Source: Lachnospiraceae bacterium UBA3804
GTDB lineage: Bacteria; Bacillota; Clostridia; Lachnospirales; Lachnospiraceae
Assembly (NCBI GenBank): GCA_002368665.1
Contig: DFEK01000003.1
Location: 62,001-126,000, forward strand
Direction of reading: 5' to 3'
DNA length: 64,000 nt
Below the pieces are notes generated by a model, which saw only the letters and a list, made by a program, of their open reading frames with translations, was not told where the DNA came from and searched no databases. The translations under genes and the position numbers were made by a program. Within the stretch, counting starts at the first letter, position 1; the number at the start of each line of letters is the position of its first letter. Positions 17,134 through 26,668 of this stretch are shown piece after piece.

Positions 17134-18441
17134 TTACAGAATATAGGCTGTCGGATTAATATTGACAAAGCCCGCAAACATGTGGGCAAATAACAATACC
17201 CAACCGACAATCACTCTGATTTTGGATAATTTTCCTTCCCCTTTAAACGTATGTACCAACAGCCTCGCGCCGGCAAGTACAAAAATCACAAGCATGCCGG
17301 ACATATATTCCCATGCAAAATTCAAATGTTCCATCCGGTAATCGGTCTCGATCAAAAATGCAAACTCGGCAAATCCCACCAAAAAACTGATGACCGATAG
17401 TTTTCCTTCCAGGCTCTGGAAGAAATACTTCGGATCGGTGATCACCATCCATAGCGGAAATGCCACCGCCACAATTACGGATAATAAAATATTGCCTGAA
17501 AAGAGACGCCATGCGGTAAAAGGCACCGCCAAGGCTACTCTCGAATCACCGTTATTATCTCCCCAAAAATAGAATGCGATATATTCCAGTGCAATATAGG
17601 CAACAGCCGGAAGACAGGCAAGTATAACTTTCAAAAGCAGTTTTCCGAGTTTTTTGACCTCTCCGCTCTTTGCAGCCAGAAGACGGATCCATTCCGTAAG
17701 GAAGAAAACCAGTCCTGCGGGTAACAATACAAAAGCGAATGTCGGCTTATAGAGTACCGAAACAAACAACGCCACGGAAAAGAACACAAAACGGGCTTTG
17801 CCAAACCACTTTCCCGTAAAAAACATGGCTTCTTTCCCATACTCCAGGCGGAAGAGATCCACCACTAGCGCAACGCACAAAATCCCGATCCATTTAACGG
17901 ACATATGTGTGGCATTATGAAACGGATTGATGGCAAACTGTCCTAGGTACTGATTCGGAAACAGTGCCGGAACATATAAGGGCCACGCGAATGCCAATGC
18001 AAATGCGACTGCCGCAGACGCCATAACATGTTCTTTAATTTTCAGGTAATAAGTTCCGATCCGGTTTCCGATAAAACAGGTTATACCGTAACAAACCACT
18101 GCATACAAAGCGCATGTGTTGGATGCAGCCATTGCCGCATTCATCCGGAATACCCTCATAAAAACCTTCAGGGTTATAAACCAGCCAAGATAAGGAGTCT
18201 GAAGCCACGCCTCCCACAAATCCTTCGGATTTAGCGAGATTGCACTTGCCATCTGCGTATGTTCTTTCAGATCGTTATAGGTGTCCAAGCCGATCATGTT
18301 GTAGGAAAACTTATAATATACAACATAAATCAAAACTCCGAGAAAACAAACCAGAATATAGGCTCCGTAGTTTCTGCCCGAAATTCCCGGATTGGTTTCA
18401 TCGTATTCCTTTGTGAAAAACTGTTTAACCGGATTTGACAT
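17134..18441 (-). CDS. Polytopic membrane protein, possible GT-C glycosyltransferase
   Basis: A 435-residue protein with ten or so hydrophobic helices. I do not recognise a named family. After the first helix the loop MIGLDTYNDLKEHTQMASAI has the acidic residue position often used by GT-C enzymes, and NPFHNATHMSVKWIG lies between helices 5 and 6. The start immediately follows the TAA of the TPR gene (no gap) and has only an A-rich stretch instead of a Shine-Dalgarno site, so translation is probably coupled. A role in glycan modification or export is inferred from neighbours only. Confidence 0.65.
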   Translation of the reverse strand: MSNPVKQFFTKEYDETNPGISGRNYGAYILVCFLGVLIYVVYYKFSYNMIGLDTYNDLKEHTQMASAISLNPKDLWEAWLQTPYLGWFITLKVFMRVFRMNAAMAASNTCALYAVVCYGITCFIGNRIGTYYLKIKEHVMASAAVAFALAFAWPLYVPALFPNQYLGQFAINPFHNATHMSVKWIGILCVALVVDLFRLEYGKEAMFFTGKWFGKARFVFFSVALFVSVLYKPTFAFVLLPAGLVFFLTEWIRLLAAKSGEVKKLGKLLLKVILACLPAVAYIALEYIAFYFWGDNNGDSRVALAVPFTAWRLFSGNILLSVIVAVAFPLWMVITDPKYFFQSLEGKLSVISFLVGFAEFAFLIETDYRMEHLNFAWEYMSGMLVIFVLAGARLLVHTFKGEGKLSKIRVIVGWVLLFAHMFAGFVNINPTAYIL

Positions 18442-19302
18442 TTATTTTTTCTTTTTCGCTTTGGCCTTCTCAACCTCTTCTTCCAGACGCGGGATATATT
18501 CTTCGGCCTCCGGCCGCTCCGGAAGAAAGTCCTTTAACTCTTTGGCAAGTTTCAGTGCCATCTCCGGCTCCTTGTTCATAATAAGTGTATCGATATTGGT
18601 CAGCTGGAGATTGTAATACTGATCCATGAACTGCTGTTTTCTGGCCGGCACAAAATTATCTTCGGGATATTTCTGAATATACTCATCCAGATACTGAATT
18701 GCGTTCAGGTAAGTGCGGATATCGTATTTTACATCAATCATGAGCATGGCATCTTCCACTGCCTGTCTGGCTCTGTCATCCTGCAATTTATCGCATTCGG
18801 CAATGGCAACCTGTGATGCCTCATATTCGGGATATTGTTTTTCAACCTGCTCGTACAGTTTCTTTGCAGCTATATAATCTCCGGCAGCCTTTGCCTCTTC
18901 TGCGGCGGCAAAAGCACTTTCGGAAGCATAACGGTTTTCCATTTTCTCAATTTCCACGCCAATCTGCTGGTCTTTGGCAAGCACCGTATCCTTCATGGCA
19001 TAAATATCTTCAGAAACAGCCTCGTAAGGAGCTTTTCCCTGCAGATATTCACCCACACGGATTTTGGCATATTTAATACCCAGTTTTTCGGCTTCGGATC
19101 GGTTTTTCTTCTGGGAAGGTTTCTGCATCTGCTGATAGCATTCCACTGCCTTCTTTGCATTTCCCGCATTCAGGGCATCTTCAAAACGGCTGAACGGATT
19201 CTTTAACTTTGCCACATTTGCCCACATAATCAGATCCACGATTGCCAATACAACAACGCCGATTAATATGAATCGTTGTGTGTTAGATAGTTTCCCCCAC
19301 AT
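18442..19302 (-). CDS. Membrane-anchored TPR-like helical protein
   Basis: A 286-residue protein: a short cytoplasmic start, one helix (FILIGVVVLAIVDLIMWANV, residues about 11-30), then an all-helical extracytoplasmic part. Repeats of about 34 residues resemble tetratricopeptide repeats: NAGNAKKAVECYQQMQ, AAGDYIAAKKLYEQVEKQYP and the LNAIQYLDEYIQKYPED segment. The C-terminus ends in AKAKKKK. ATG 19302 has GGGGAG 8 bases upstream; the longer frame would start at TTG. It probably scaffolds a membrane complex of the operon, with the FHA and GH25 proteins encoded beside it. No enzymatic motif is visible. Confidence 0.75.
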   Translation of the reverse strand: MWGKLSNTQRFILIGVVVLAIVDLIMWANVAKLKNPFSRFEDALNAGNAKKAVECYQQMQKPSQKKNRSEAEKLGIKYAKIRVGEYLQGKAPYEAVSEDIYAMKDTVLAKDQQIGVEIEKMENRYASESAFAAAEEAKAAGDYIAAKKLYEQVEKQYPEYEASQVAIAECDKLQDDRARQAVEDAMLMIDVKYDIRTYLNAIQYLDEYIQKYPEDNFVPARKQQFMDQYYNLQLTNIDTLIMNKEPEMALKLAKELKDFLPERPEAEEYIPRLEEEVEKAKAKKKK

Positions 19303-19306
19303 ATGC

Positions 19307-20248
19307 TTACTCCCCAATTTCTTTTAAATATCGTTCCAGTGCATCCTGCCAGGTCGGAAGTGGTTCAAATCCGGATGCAGTCAGCTTGGTCTTATCCAGT
19401 CTTGAATTAAACGGACGCACCGCCTTGGAAGAACCGTATTCGGCTGTCGTAACCGCTTCCACGGTCAGTCTGTCCCCGGAATATTCCTCATGACCAAGTT
19501 CGGCCGCCTGACGGAAGATTTCCTTCGCAAAATCATACCAGCTGATATATCCGCCTTCATTCGTCGCATGATAATAGCCGTATTTCTCCGTTTGGATCAT
19601 GTCGACTAAAAGTCTGGCCAAATCATAAGTATACGTCGGTGTCCCCACCTGATCGCATACCACTTTAAGTTTATCATGGGTTTTGGCCACGTTCAACATT
19701 GTCTTAATAAAATTCTTGCCGTTTTTCCCAAATACCCACGCAATACGTACAATAAAAAACGCAGAGAGTCTGCTGCTTACCGCCTTTTCGCCGGCAAGTT
19801 TGCTCTCGCCGTATACATTTAGCGGCGCGTAATCCGTGCAATCCGGTTCCCACGGTTTCTCACCTTTGCCGTCAAACACATAATCCGTGCTGATATACAT
19901 CATTTTTATTCCGGCTTCTTTGGCGCATTCCGCTATATTGGCAGTCCCGCCTTCATTAATGGCAAAAACCTTTTCTTTTTTGTCCTCATCCTCAGCCAGA
20001 TCGACCGCCGTCCATGCCGCGCAGTGAATCACCGCATCCGGCTTAATGCTCTCAAAAACCTCTTTGACGGCGGACGCATCTGTAATGTCCATGGATACAT
20101 ACGGCATGCTTTCCACTGCAGAACCGTCGGGAATACCCGCATACGCCGGAGCGATATCCGAGCCAATACCCTCCATTCCGCGCTTATGCAATTCATTCAT
20201 GACATCGTGACCGAGCTGTCCGGCCACACCGGTAACCAGAATTTTCAT
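19307..20248 (-). CDS. rfbD: dTDP-4-dehydrorhamnose reductase
   Basis: A 313-residue NAD(P)H-dependent short-chain reductase that makes dTDP-L-rhamnose from dTDP-4-keto-rhamnose. It has the Rossmann motif GVAGQLGHDV at residues 7-16, the YISTDYVFDG signature with the catalytic Thr/Ser, and YGESKLAGE with the catalytic Tyr-x3-Lys pair near 130. The later RPFNSRLD motif is typical of RfbD. The usual partners rfbA, rfbB and rfbC are not in the window, so they must lie elsewhere if rhamnose is made. AGGGG precedes the start; 9 bases separate it from the upstream gene. Confidence 0.93.
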   Translation of the reverse strand: MKILVTGVAGQLGHDVMNELHKRGMEGIGSDIAPAYAGIPDGSAVESMPYVSMDITDASAVKEVFESIKPDAVIHCAAWTAVDLAEDEDKKEKVFAINEGGTANIAECAKEAGIKMMYISTDYVFDGKGEKPWEPDCTDYAPLNVYGESKLAGEKAVSSRLSAFFIVRIAWVFGKNGKNFIKTMLNVAKTHDKLKVVCDQVGTPTYTYDLARLLVDMIQTEKYGYYHATNEGGYISWYDFAKEIFRQAAELGHEEYSGDRLTVEAVTTAEYGSSKAVRPFNSRLDKTKLTASGFEPLPTWQDALERYLKEIGE

Positions 20249-20257
20249 GTTATACCC

Positions 20258-21814
20258 CTATCCGTTTAATTTAATCACCCATACGCCATGGATGTTTTGA
20301 ATCGATTCTTTTTCCGGGAAATACGGCATTTCCTCAAATTCCTTAGTTTGTGAAAGACCGATCTGATCCTCCAGGGGAGGCACCGTGATCGTAACATTCA
20401 GATAATGCTTCATAAATTCGGCGTACTTTTCCGAAGACTCAACACAGTAATCTCCCGAAGTCGAATGATACCCTCCGGTTATCTGTCCCGTAATGTCCGT
20501 AGACGGATAATTCTCCGCATTCGGAAATCCTCCAAGTATCGCCACGGCATCCGTATTTTTGTACCCTTCCGTCTGCTCCAGGCGGTCAACGATACGAACG
20601 CAAAGGCCATATGTTTTTTCATAGCGTTCGTTTAAGTTGAAATAAACGATATTTGCTGCCAAAACAAAATTCAGGATCAAGCATGCCAGCGCAACAAACC
20701 CCGCATAAGAGAGGACGGTTCCGATTTTTTTCTTTCCGAGTTCTTCCGCCTCTTCCTCCGTCAAAAGCGAAAGACCGAAAGCAAACAGGATTGCCCAGGG
20801 CATGCGCATCAGGATATGGAAAAGCACGTCCGGTGCCATGATGCAGATCATGGAAGCAGAGGGCGGAACAAGTGCAAACAGAACAATCAACATAATTAGA
20901 CTCAGAACTTTGCGGTAAACTTTTTTCCTGACAATAAGATATACCAGTAAGATAAAACAAATCAGCGCAAAAACGGTATATGCCAGCTTCATCCATATAT
21001 TTTCGCCCATAGAGCCGTTCGGAAGAGAAAAGTCCTTAAAATCCCTGTATGCCTGCAGAATACCCGCGGGCAAAAGGTGAAACGAAACCGTTCCGACCTT
21101 GTCGGTTCCCTGATAGCCGCTTAGCGTTCTTCCGGATGCGGCCAGCATGATTTTGAGTGTAATGACATAGAATGCATAACTGCCGACTCCGAGCACAAGA
21201 AACCGCCATGCTTTGGCCCAAAAAACCTTCCACTCTCCGGGATGATTTAAAATCTGCCGGATCAGCAGGAAGATACAAAGCAATGCCCCCACCGAAAAAT
21301 AGGACTGGTAAACACCTATGGAAAATCCAAGCAAAAGAATTGCCGGAGCAAATCCCCACCTCACCTTCACGGCAAGCAAAACCGCCAGGCAGGAAAGGAA
21401 AAGCGCAATCATATATCCGTCAATCGTATATACAAATACAAACGTTCCGGTCACAGCAGGAAACGATGCCAGAACAGCGCCCGCTAACGCTGCAGCCAAT
21501 GGTTTTCGGATGGAAAACAGTTCCGTAACCACAACAGCCGTCAAGCCAAGAAATACAAGGGCAAGAAGGCCGTTCACCCACGGAAGGTTATAAAAGGAGC
21601 TGAGCCCGCAGGCAAAAGTCAGAAACTGTCTGCCGGAAGTAATCATATCCTGATTGGAATAAATATTCCAAAATGTATCATAGGTCGGGAGGTTATGTGT
21701 CATGGCGGGCAGATGTGCAATAAGCCCTACGAGCAGGGTGCCGAAAAAAGCCCACGTATACTGCGGCTTCCAAAGATTTTTTATGCCCTTTTTCACGGTT
21801 TGTGACAATGTCAT
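20258..21814 (-). CDS. GtrII-like membrane glucosyltransferase
   Basis: A 518-residue polytopic protein, first gene of its operon. The N-terminal half shows the glucosyltransferase-GtrII pattern: LPAMTHNLPTYDTFWNIYSN with an acidic residue in the first large loop, then a Ser/Phe-rich helix ASFPAVTGTFVFVYTIDGYM and GFSIGVYQSYFSVGALLCIF. The C-terminal 110 residues are soluble and outside. Such enzymes use a polyprenyl-phosphate sugar to add a branch to a surface polymer on the outer membrane face. GGGAGT precedes ATG 21814. Family assignment is from memory of motifs and should be confirmed. Confidence 0.72.
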   Translation of the reverse strand: MTLSQTVKKGIKNLWKPQYTWAFFGTLLVGLIAHLPAMTHNLPTYDTFWNIYSNQDMITSGRQFLTFACGLSSFYNLPWVNGLLALVFLGLTAVVVTELFSIRKPLAAALAGAVLASFPAVTGTFVFVYTIDGYMIALFLSCLAVLLAVKVRWGFAPAILLLGFSIGVYQSYFSVGALLCIFLLIRQILNHPGEWKVFWAKAWRFLVLGVGSYAFYVITLKIMLAASGRTLSGYQGTDKVGTVSFHLLPAGILQAYRDFKDFSLPNGSMGENIWMKLAYTVFALICFILLVYLIVRKKVYRKVLSLIMLIVLFALVPPSASMICIMAPDVLFHILMRMPWAILFAFGLSLLTEEEAEELGKKKIGTVLSYAGFVALACLILNFVLAANIVYFNLNERYEKTYGLCVRIVDRLEQTEGYKNTDAVAILGGFPNAENYPSTDITGQITGGYHSTSGDYCVESSEKYAEFMKHYLNVTITVPPLEDQIGLSQTKEFEEMPYFPEKESIQNIHGVWVIKLNG

Positions 21815-21837
21815 TTATCTTTACTCCCTAAACAGTA

Positions 21838-21866
21838 ATTTTACCATTTTTTTCGCCCGAATTCCA
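21838..21866 (-). promoter_or_regulatory. Probable promoter of the GtrII-to-GT2 operon
   Basis: Minus strand TAAAAT (21838-21843) lies 17 bases downstream of TGGAAT (21861-21866). The -35 is weak (3 of 6), the -10 is good, and the position 24 bases before the start codon fits a short leader. A stronger promoter faces the other way beside it. Confidence 0.5.
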
Positions 21867-21899
21867 CCTCTTTCTTATGCTTTTTCCGCCGTCGTACAC

Positions 21900-21928
21900 T
21901 TGAATTGAATACCCATAACACGTATAAT
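21900..21928 (+). promoter_or_regulatory. Sigma-A promoter of the plus-strand DUF6020/acyltransferase pair
   Basis: TTGAAT (21900-21905) and TATAAT (21923-21928) are spaced by 17 bases. Transcription should begin near 21935, giving a leader of about 23 bases before ATG 21958. This also argues against the ATG at 21937 as the start. Confidence 0.82.
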
Positions 21929-21957
21929 GATTATGTATGTCAAAAGGGGCTTTTTCG

Positions 21958-23802
21958 ATGAAAAAATACATTTCACCGATCCTGAAGGGATTTCTAAGTG
22001 CATATTCGCTCAGTGTGTGTTTCCACGCACCGATCAGCCGGGAATTCTTCACCGATTCCGCGGACTATTTTACCGCGTCGGTTTATGAATTGCTGGGGGA
22101 GTATTCTTTTCCCCTGTTTCTCATCTGGATTGCCGCTACCGTCCTGTTTATTCTTCTAGGGCGGAAAGGATACGGTTATTCTTCCCTGTTCCAAAAAGGA
22201 CAAAGTAAAAAATATCTGATCTGGGGTTTTGTTTCCCTGCTGTTTGCCTTTTGTTACTCGCTTGGTCTATATTTTGCCGGTGCCGGAACCGACGGCATGT
22301 TCGGAGGTTCCCCTGCAAACAGTATAAAATTCCTTCTTTGTGCGGTCGGTTTTTTCCTTCTTTGCGTTCCCGTTCTTTGCTACCTTTCCGACCGTTTCGC
22401 AAGCCTACGGATCGATACGAAAGAGCCGGTGGGATTCTGGGCAAAGAAACCGTTTGTCAAAGCCTTCCTGATACTCGGAGTTTTCTATCTTCCGTTCCTC
22501 ATCTGCTCCTATCCCGGTAATCTTTGCTATGACGTCATCGGTCAGATTGAGCAGGTGTCGACCCAATCATACAGTACACATCATCCGCTGCTTCACACTT
22601 TACTTGTCGGTGGTATGGCCGAACTTGGGGAAAAACTTTTTTCTTCCAAAGAAATCGGCTTGTTCCTCTATGTGATCCTGCAAAGCATTCTACTTCTGGC
22701 AGCTTTCGCAACTACAATTGCAGTTCTGTCCAAGCAAAGCGTTAAACCGGCTTATCTGTGGGGTTTGCTGATTCTTTACCTGTTCACTCCGATTTATACG
22801 AATCTGTCCACAACCGCGGTAAAAGACATTCCCTTTACCGCATTTGTATTGTTTTATATCGTCTTTTATTCCCTGATTCTTTCAAAACCGGAACTCATAC
22901 GCAAGCCTTCGGTTCATATACCATTTGCGCTGGTACAGATCGGTGTTATCACCATGCGAAACAACGGACTCCCTCTGATTGTGTTATCCGGTCTTGCGGC
23001 TGTTATTTATCTTCTCTTCCAAAAAACCGGAGCGAAAACGATCCTTCTTTCCGTCGGCGGATTCCTTGCAGAGAGTGTTCTCATATCGACAATCCTGCTG
23101 GCTTTGATCGGAAACGGTTTGCATGCAACAAAAGGAAGCCGCGGGGAAATCTTTTCCCTCCCGTTCCAGCAGACAGCCTATACGCTTACGGTAGCCCGTG
23201 ATACACTTTCCGAAAAAGAAATCGCATCCATTGAGACAGTATTGGGAGATACACAGGTAATCATAAACAGCTACGATAAGGACATTGCCGATCCGGTGAA
23301 AGAACAGTTCCGAAAGGACAGTTCCGTCAAAGATCTGCTTGGATATTTAAGAACCTATGCCATTGTCGGCATCAGGCATCCTTTCCTGTATGCCAAAGCA
23401 TTTTTCATCCATACCCACGGATGGTACTGTCCGACCGTAACCAACGAAATCCGTTACGAAGTGGAATATGATGCCGTTAGAAAAGGCCTGGCATTTCCCA
23501 ATGCCGACAAAGTACTCGTCTTCTTATACCGCTTTGCCAACCGCTTTACACCCCTCGGTCTTTTGGAGAACATTGGCTTTGCCATGTGGTGTCTGGCCTT
23601 TTTAACCATAAGTCTTCGTAAAAAGAAAGGTGCTGCAATCATCACATTCCCTCTTTGGGTATGTTTTCTCATTTGTCTTGCTTCGCCCTGTTTCTATAAA
23701 CACCCACGGTACGCGCTTCCGATTCTGGCCGCCGTCCCGTTCCTGTTTCTGTATGCCAAACTCTTCACCGCCGATTCACACGTTGCCGTGTCGGAAGAAT
23801 AA
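21958..23802 (+). CDS. DUF6020-like polytopic membrane protein
   Basis: A 614-residue membrane protein with about twelve helices and a soluble C-terminal half loop. It contains the pattern CSYPGNLCYDVIGQIEQ followed by THHPLLHTLL and TTAVKDIPFTAF, which I recall from the DUF6020 family of Lachnospiraceae surface loci; residues are laid out like GT-C enzymes (acidic residue in the first exposed loop, His pair after it). ATG 21958 follows AAAAGGGG; the ATG at 21937 lacks a binding site. It is paralogous to 24790-26658. Function unknown; glycan modification at the cell surface is a reasonable guess. Confidence 0.75.
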   Translation: MKKYISPILKGFLSAYSLSVCFHAPISREFFTDSADYFTASVYELLGEYSFPLFLIWIAATVLFILLGRKGYGYSSLFQKGQSKKYLIWGFVSLLFAFCYSLGLYFAGAGTDGMFGGSPANSIKFLLCAVGFFLLCVPVLCYLSDRFASLRIDTKEPVGFWAKKPFVKAFLILGVFYLPFLICSYPGNLCYDVIGQIEQVSTQSYSTHHPLLHTLLVGGMAELGEKLFSSKEIGLFLYVILQSILLLAAFATTIAVLSKQSVKPAYLWGLLILYLFTPIYTNLSTTAVKDIPFTAFVLFYIVFYSLILSKPELIRKPSVHIPFALVQIGVITMRNNGLPLIVLSGLAAVIYLLFQKTGAKTILLSVGGFLAESVLISTILLALIGNGLHATKGSRGEIFSLPFQQTAYTLTVARDTLSEKEIASIETVLGDTQVIINSYDKDIADPVKEQFRKDSSVKDLLGYLRTYAIVGIRHPFLYAKAFFIHTHGWYCPTVTNEIRYEVEYDAVRKGLAFPNADKVLVFLYRFANRFTPLGLLENIGFAMWCLAFLTISLRKKKGAAIITFPLWVCFLICLASPCFYKHPRYALPILAAVPFLFLYAKLFTADSHVAVSEE

Positions 23803-23825
23803 AACTTTATTTTAAGGATATTGCC

Positions 23826-24917
23826 ATGTCGAATGAAACTACATCTGTAAAACGATTATTTACAAAAGAATCCACCAATATTGCGAAAGGAATCGCAATC
23901 CTTTTGATGTTATTCTATCATCTGTTTTCAAATGTGCAGGACAATGCCATTATGAAAGTCGATTGTTCTCCCCTTCCGGAAAACCTGTTCCATCTTTTTG
24001 CCCGGTTTGGAAATATCTGTGTCGCAATTTTCGTTTTCCTTACGGCATACGGCATTTCGGTCAAACTGTTTTCCTCCGAAACCCTGACATTGAAAGAAGC
24101 ATACCGGTCTTCTCCCAAACGTCTGGGAAAATTGTTTTTTAATTATGTGATCATGTTCATTGTGGTAAACCTGATCTGGTTTCGTTACTTTAACTACGCA
24201 TTGAATTACGGCGAAGGAAAACAGGGTGTATTGGCCTTTCTGACGGATGCACTCGGCCTTTCCCATTTGTTCGGAACACCCATGTTAAATATGACATGGT
24301 GGTACATGTCCATTGCGTATACCCTGGTATTCTTTGTTCCGCTCCTTGCTTATCTATGCAAAAAAACAGGCTACCCCTTTATCGGGATCGCCTTTTTACT
24401 TCCGTTCATCCTGCCGATGAACAACGATATTTCAAGATACTTTTTTGTTATGGCGCTGGGCGTTGTCTGTGCCTTCGGAAACTGGTTTGAAAAAATAATG
24501 AATTCGCGTTTTCCCGCGCCCGTACGTTTTATTCTCGAATGTGTCGTAATTGCATTCAGCGTTTTTGCCAGGGAGAACGAATTCGTTCAAAGTAACCTTC
24601 TGTACCTGTTTGACGGAATCATCGCATTTGTCATCGTATTGTTTGCCGCAGACTGCATCGGTTTCATTCCGGTAATCCGTAAGGTTTTCGCTTTTCTCGG
24701 AAAACATTCGATGAATATCTTCTTCACCCATACATTTTTCTATCTGATTCTGTATCGGGAGTTTGTATTCCAATTCCGCCATGCGGGAATTACATACCTG
24801 ATCCTTCTTGGCTGCTCACTGGTTCTTTCACTTCTTCTGGAGGGCATAAAGTTTCTTCTTTGCCTTCCGTGGAAGCTGCGAAAACAAAAGCCATCAGAGC
24901 CGGCAACCCAATCATGA
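23826..24917 (+). CDS. Acyltransferase family 3 membrane protein (OafA-like)
   Basis: A 363-residue protein with ten helices. It transfers acyl groups, commonly acetyl, to sugars of surface polymers. The N-terminal motif STNIAKGIAILLMLFYHLFS holds the family catalytic His, and FLTAYGISVKLF and NMTWWYMSIAYTLVFF are further family elements. AAGGA precedes the start 23 bases after the preceding gene, so the two form a plus-strand pair under one promoter. The last 128 coding bases overlap the end of the convergent gene 24790-26658. Acceptor unknown. Confidence 0.88.
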   Translation: MSNETTSVKRLFTKESTNIAKGIAILLMLFYHLFSNVQDNAIMKVDCSPLPENLFHLFARFGNICVAIFVFLTAYGISVKLFSSETLTLKEAYRSSPKRLGKLFFNYVIMFIVVNLIWFRYFNYALNYGEGKQGVLAFLTDALGLSHLFGTPMLNMTWWYMSIAYTLVFFVPLLAYLCKKTGYPFIGIAFLLPFILPMNNDISRYFFVMALGVVCAFGNWFEKIMNSRFPAPVRFILECVVIAFSVFARENEFVQSNLLYLFDGIIAFVIVLFAADCIGFIPVIRKVFAFLGKHSMNIFFTHTFFYLILYREFVFQFRHAGITYLILLGCSLVLSLLLEGIKFLLCLPWKLRKQKPSEPATQS

Positions 24918-26658
24918 TCTGAAAAACATACCGAATGTTTGCAACCGGTCCAAGCAGTACCGTACAATAATATGTAAGTTGCAATGACGCTGCCGCGAAT
25001 GCGCGGTAGCGTTTTTGATATAACAGAATCCCGAAGAAGAGAATCATCAGCCAACAATAATTGGCCGGACGGAAAAGTGCGGAAACAAGCGGCCAGTTTA
25101 AGTACTGCTCGTCACTGACTATTCCTTCCAGGAAATACTCAAGCCCGGGCAGATACGACTTCGACTCCACACCTTCGAAATAGGCTTCGATCGGTTTGGA
25201 GGCATTAAATGTCTCTATTAAACCTCTTCTGTTTTCCCTTCCGTAGCCCAAATACTGTGAAATGGAAATATCATCAGGGAACCAGTATCCGGCTGTAAGC
25301 CCCAGGGGCGCGTCCAGATAATCATTCGGATACTTCTTTCCGAAATGACTCCAGTCTTTCAGCATCTGCTTCGTATCAAGCCACGCCTCGGCATTTGCAT
25401 TGAATTTCGGTCCGTCCGCAAGAGATATATTAAACGAGTCCGTTGTCGTTGATCCGACAATATAATTCTCAAGTGTATTCAGCTCTTCATCCGTTAATAA
25501 TTCTCTCTGGTAAAATGCCACTCTTGCCATCTGCTGGATGGGCACGGAATACATTTCTATTTTCGGTCCCGGTGCTCCGTTTACCGCTAGGCGAACCAGG
25601 CGGACGCTTCCGAATGCAGCCGCAAGTGTAATGATGCACAGAATCAAGATTCGGAGCCGCTCCTTCTTCATGGCAATGACATAAAGCACGGCAAAAAGCG
25701 CAAAACCGTAAATTCCGTTCTTTCGGAACAGACACATCATCATACCGCATCCTAGCATTCCCAGATCATATAATATCGGTTTCTCCGGCTTTTTCAAAAA
25801 CCGTTTCATGGAAAGCACACATAAGCAAATGAAAAAGGATGAGAAAAAAATGTCCTTTGTAACACACAAAGCCAGAACGGAGAATACGGGAAAGACCCCG
25901 AAGAAAACAGCAAGCAAAACGGATATGCTTCGCTTTTTCGTCAGTTCATATACAAATGAAAGTGAGTAAGCAATTGCAAAGGACAAAACCAGCATTTGCA
26001 AAAGGCTGTAAATCGCAACACCCCACTCATATCCGCCCATCGCCTGACCGAGAAGCAGCGCGCCACGAATCATCAGTGTATGGAATATCGGCTGCAGATC
26101 CCAGAAAATTGCGCCGTAAGCTTCCGTAAACTGTCGGTTGGAATCATAGGACATAATGCCCGGAAAATAGGCCAGAAAGACCGGAATCCAGCAGACAAAA
26201 ATGATGCCCCAGCTTATTAAGAGCATACGTGACGGCTTCCATTTTAGCGAAGTCTCCTTCGCCTTTTTCTGCATCATTGAATCCGCAAAGGCAAAAAGTG
26301 CCTCCACGAAAGGAAGAAATACAAAGCCCAAAAGAAGACCTTTGGCACAAACGGAAAGTTTGCCCGCAAATCCGGGTGTTGTCATTCCCGTATTGCAAAG
26401 CTGGTATCCCAAGAAAAAAGAAAGGCCGAGAAAGAATGCAAACACCGCGGAAAAGATCAGCTTCCTTTTGTTTGCAAACAATCCGGCTTCAATCCGTTTC
26501 GTATAAAAATAAAAGATAAGAACAGCAAGAAGAAATGAAAAGAAACTGCCCGCACCGATTATCTGAAACGAATCCGTTTTGGTCAGAAAATACACTCCCG
26601 TAACAGCAAGGAGTGTAAAAAGAGCGGACTCAATTCCGGTTTTCAGACGGCTTTTCAT
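24790..26658 (-). CDS. DUF6020-like polytopic membrane protein, second copy
   Basis: A 622-residue membrane protein with the same architecture as 21958-23802: AYFPGIMSYDSNRQFTEAYG, then LQPIFHTLMIRGALLLGQ and LCVTKDIFFSSFF. The TKD and YPG/FPG motifs are shared, the rest has diverged, so it is an old paralogue and not a recent duplicate. A soluble loop of about 150 residues follows helix 9. It lies 10 bases after pseC, with AGGAGA before the start. Its 3' end runs 128 bases into the opposite-strand acyltransferase gene. No biochemical function known to me. Confidence 0.75.
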   Translation of the reverse strand: MKSRLKTGIESALFTLLAVTGVYFLTKTDSFQIIGAGSFFSFLLAVLIFYFYTKRIEAGLFANKRKLIFSAVFAFFLGLSFFLGYQLCNTGMTTPGFAGKLSVCAKGLLLGFVFLPFVEALFAFADSMMQKKAKETSLKWKPSRMLLISWGIIFVCWIPVFLAYFPGIMSYDSNRQFTEAYGAIFWDLQPIFHTLMIRGALLLGQAMGGYEWGVAIYSLLQMLVLSFAIAYSLSFVYELTKKRSISVLLAVFFGVFPVFSVLALCVTKDIFFSSFFICLCVLSMKRFLKKPEKPILYDLGMLGCGMMMCLFRKNGIYGFALFAVLYVIAMKKERLRILILCIITLAAAFGSVRLVRLAVNGAPGPKIEMYSVPIQQMARVAFYQRELLTDEELNTLENYIVGSTTTDSFNISLADGPKFNANAEAWLDTKQMLKDWSHFGKKYPNDYLDAPLGLTAGYWFPDDISISQYLGYGRENRRGLIETFNASKPIEAYFEGVESKSYLPGLEYFLEGIVSDEQYLNWPLVSALFRPANYCWLMILFFGILLYQKRYRAFAAASLQLTYYCTVLLGPVANIRYVFQIMIGLPALMAFVFAASTEGKEETLCPPEEVKEPVSSQEGSGM

Positions 26659-26668
26659 AAGTATTCTC

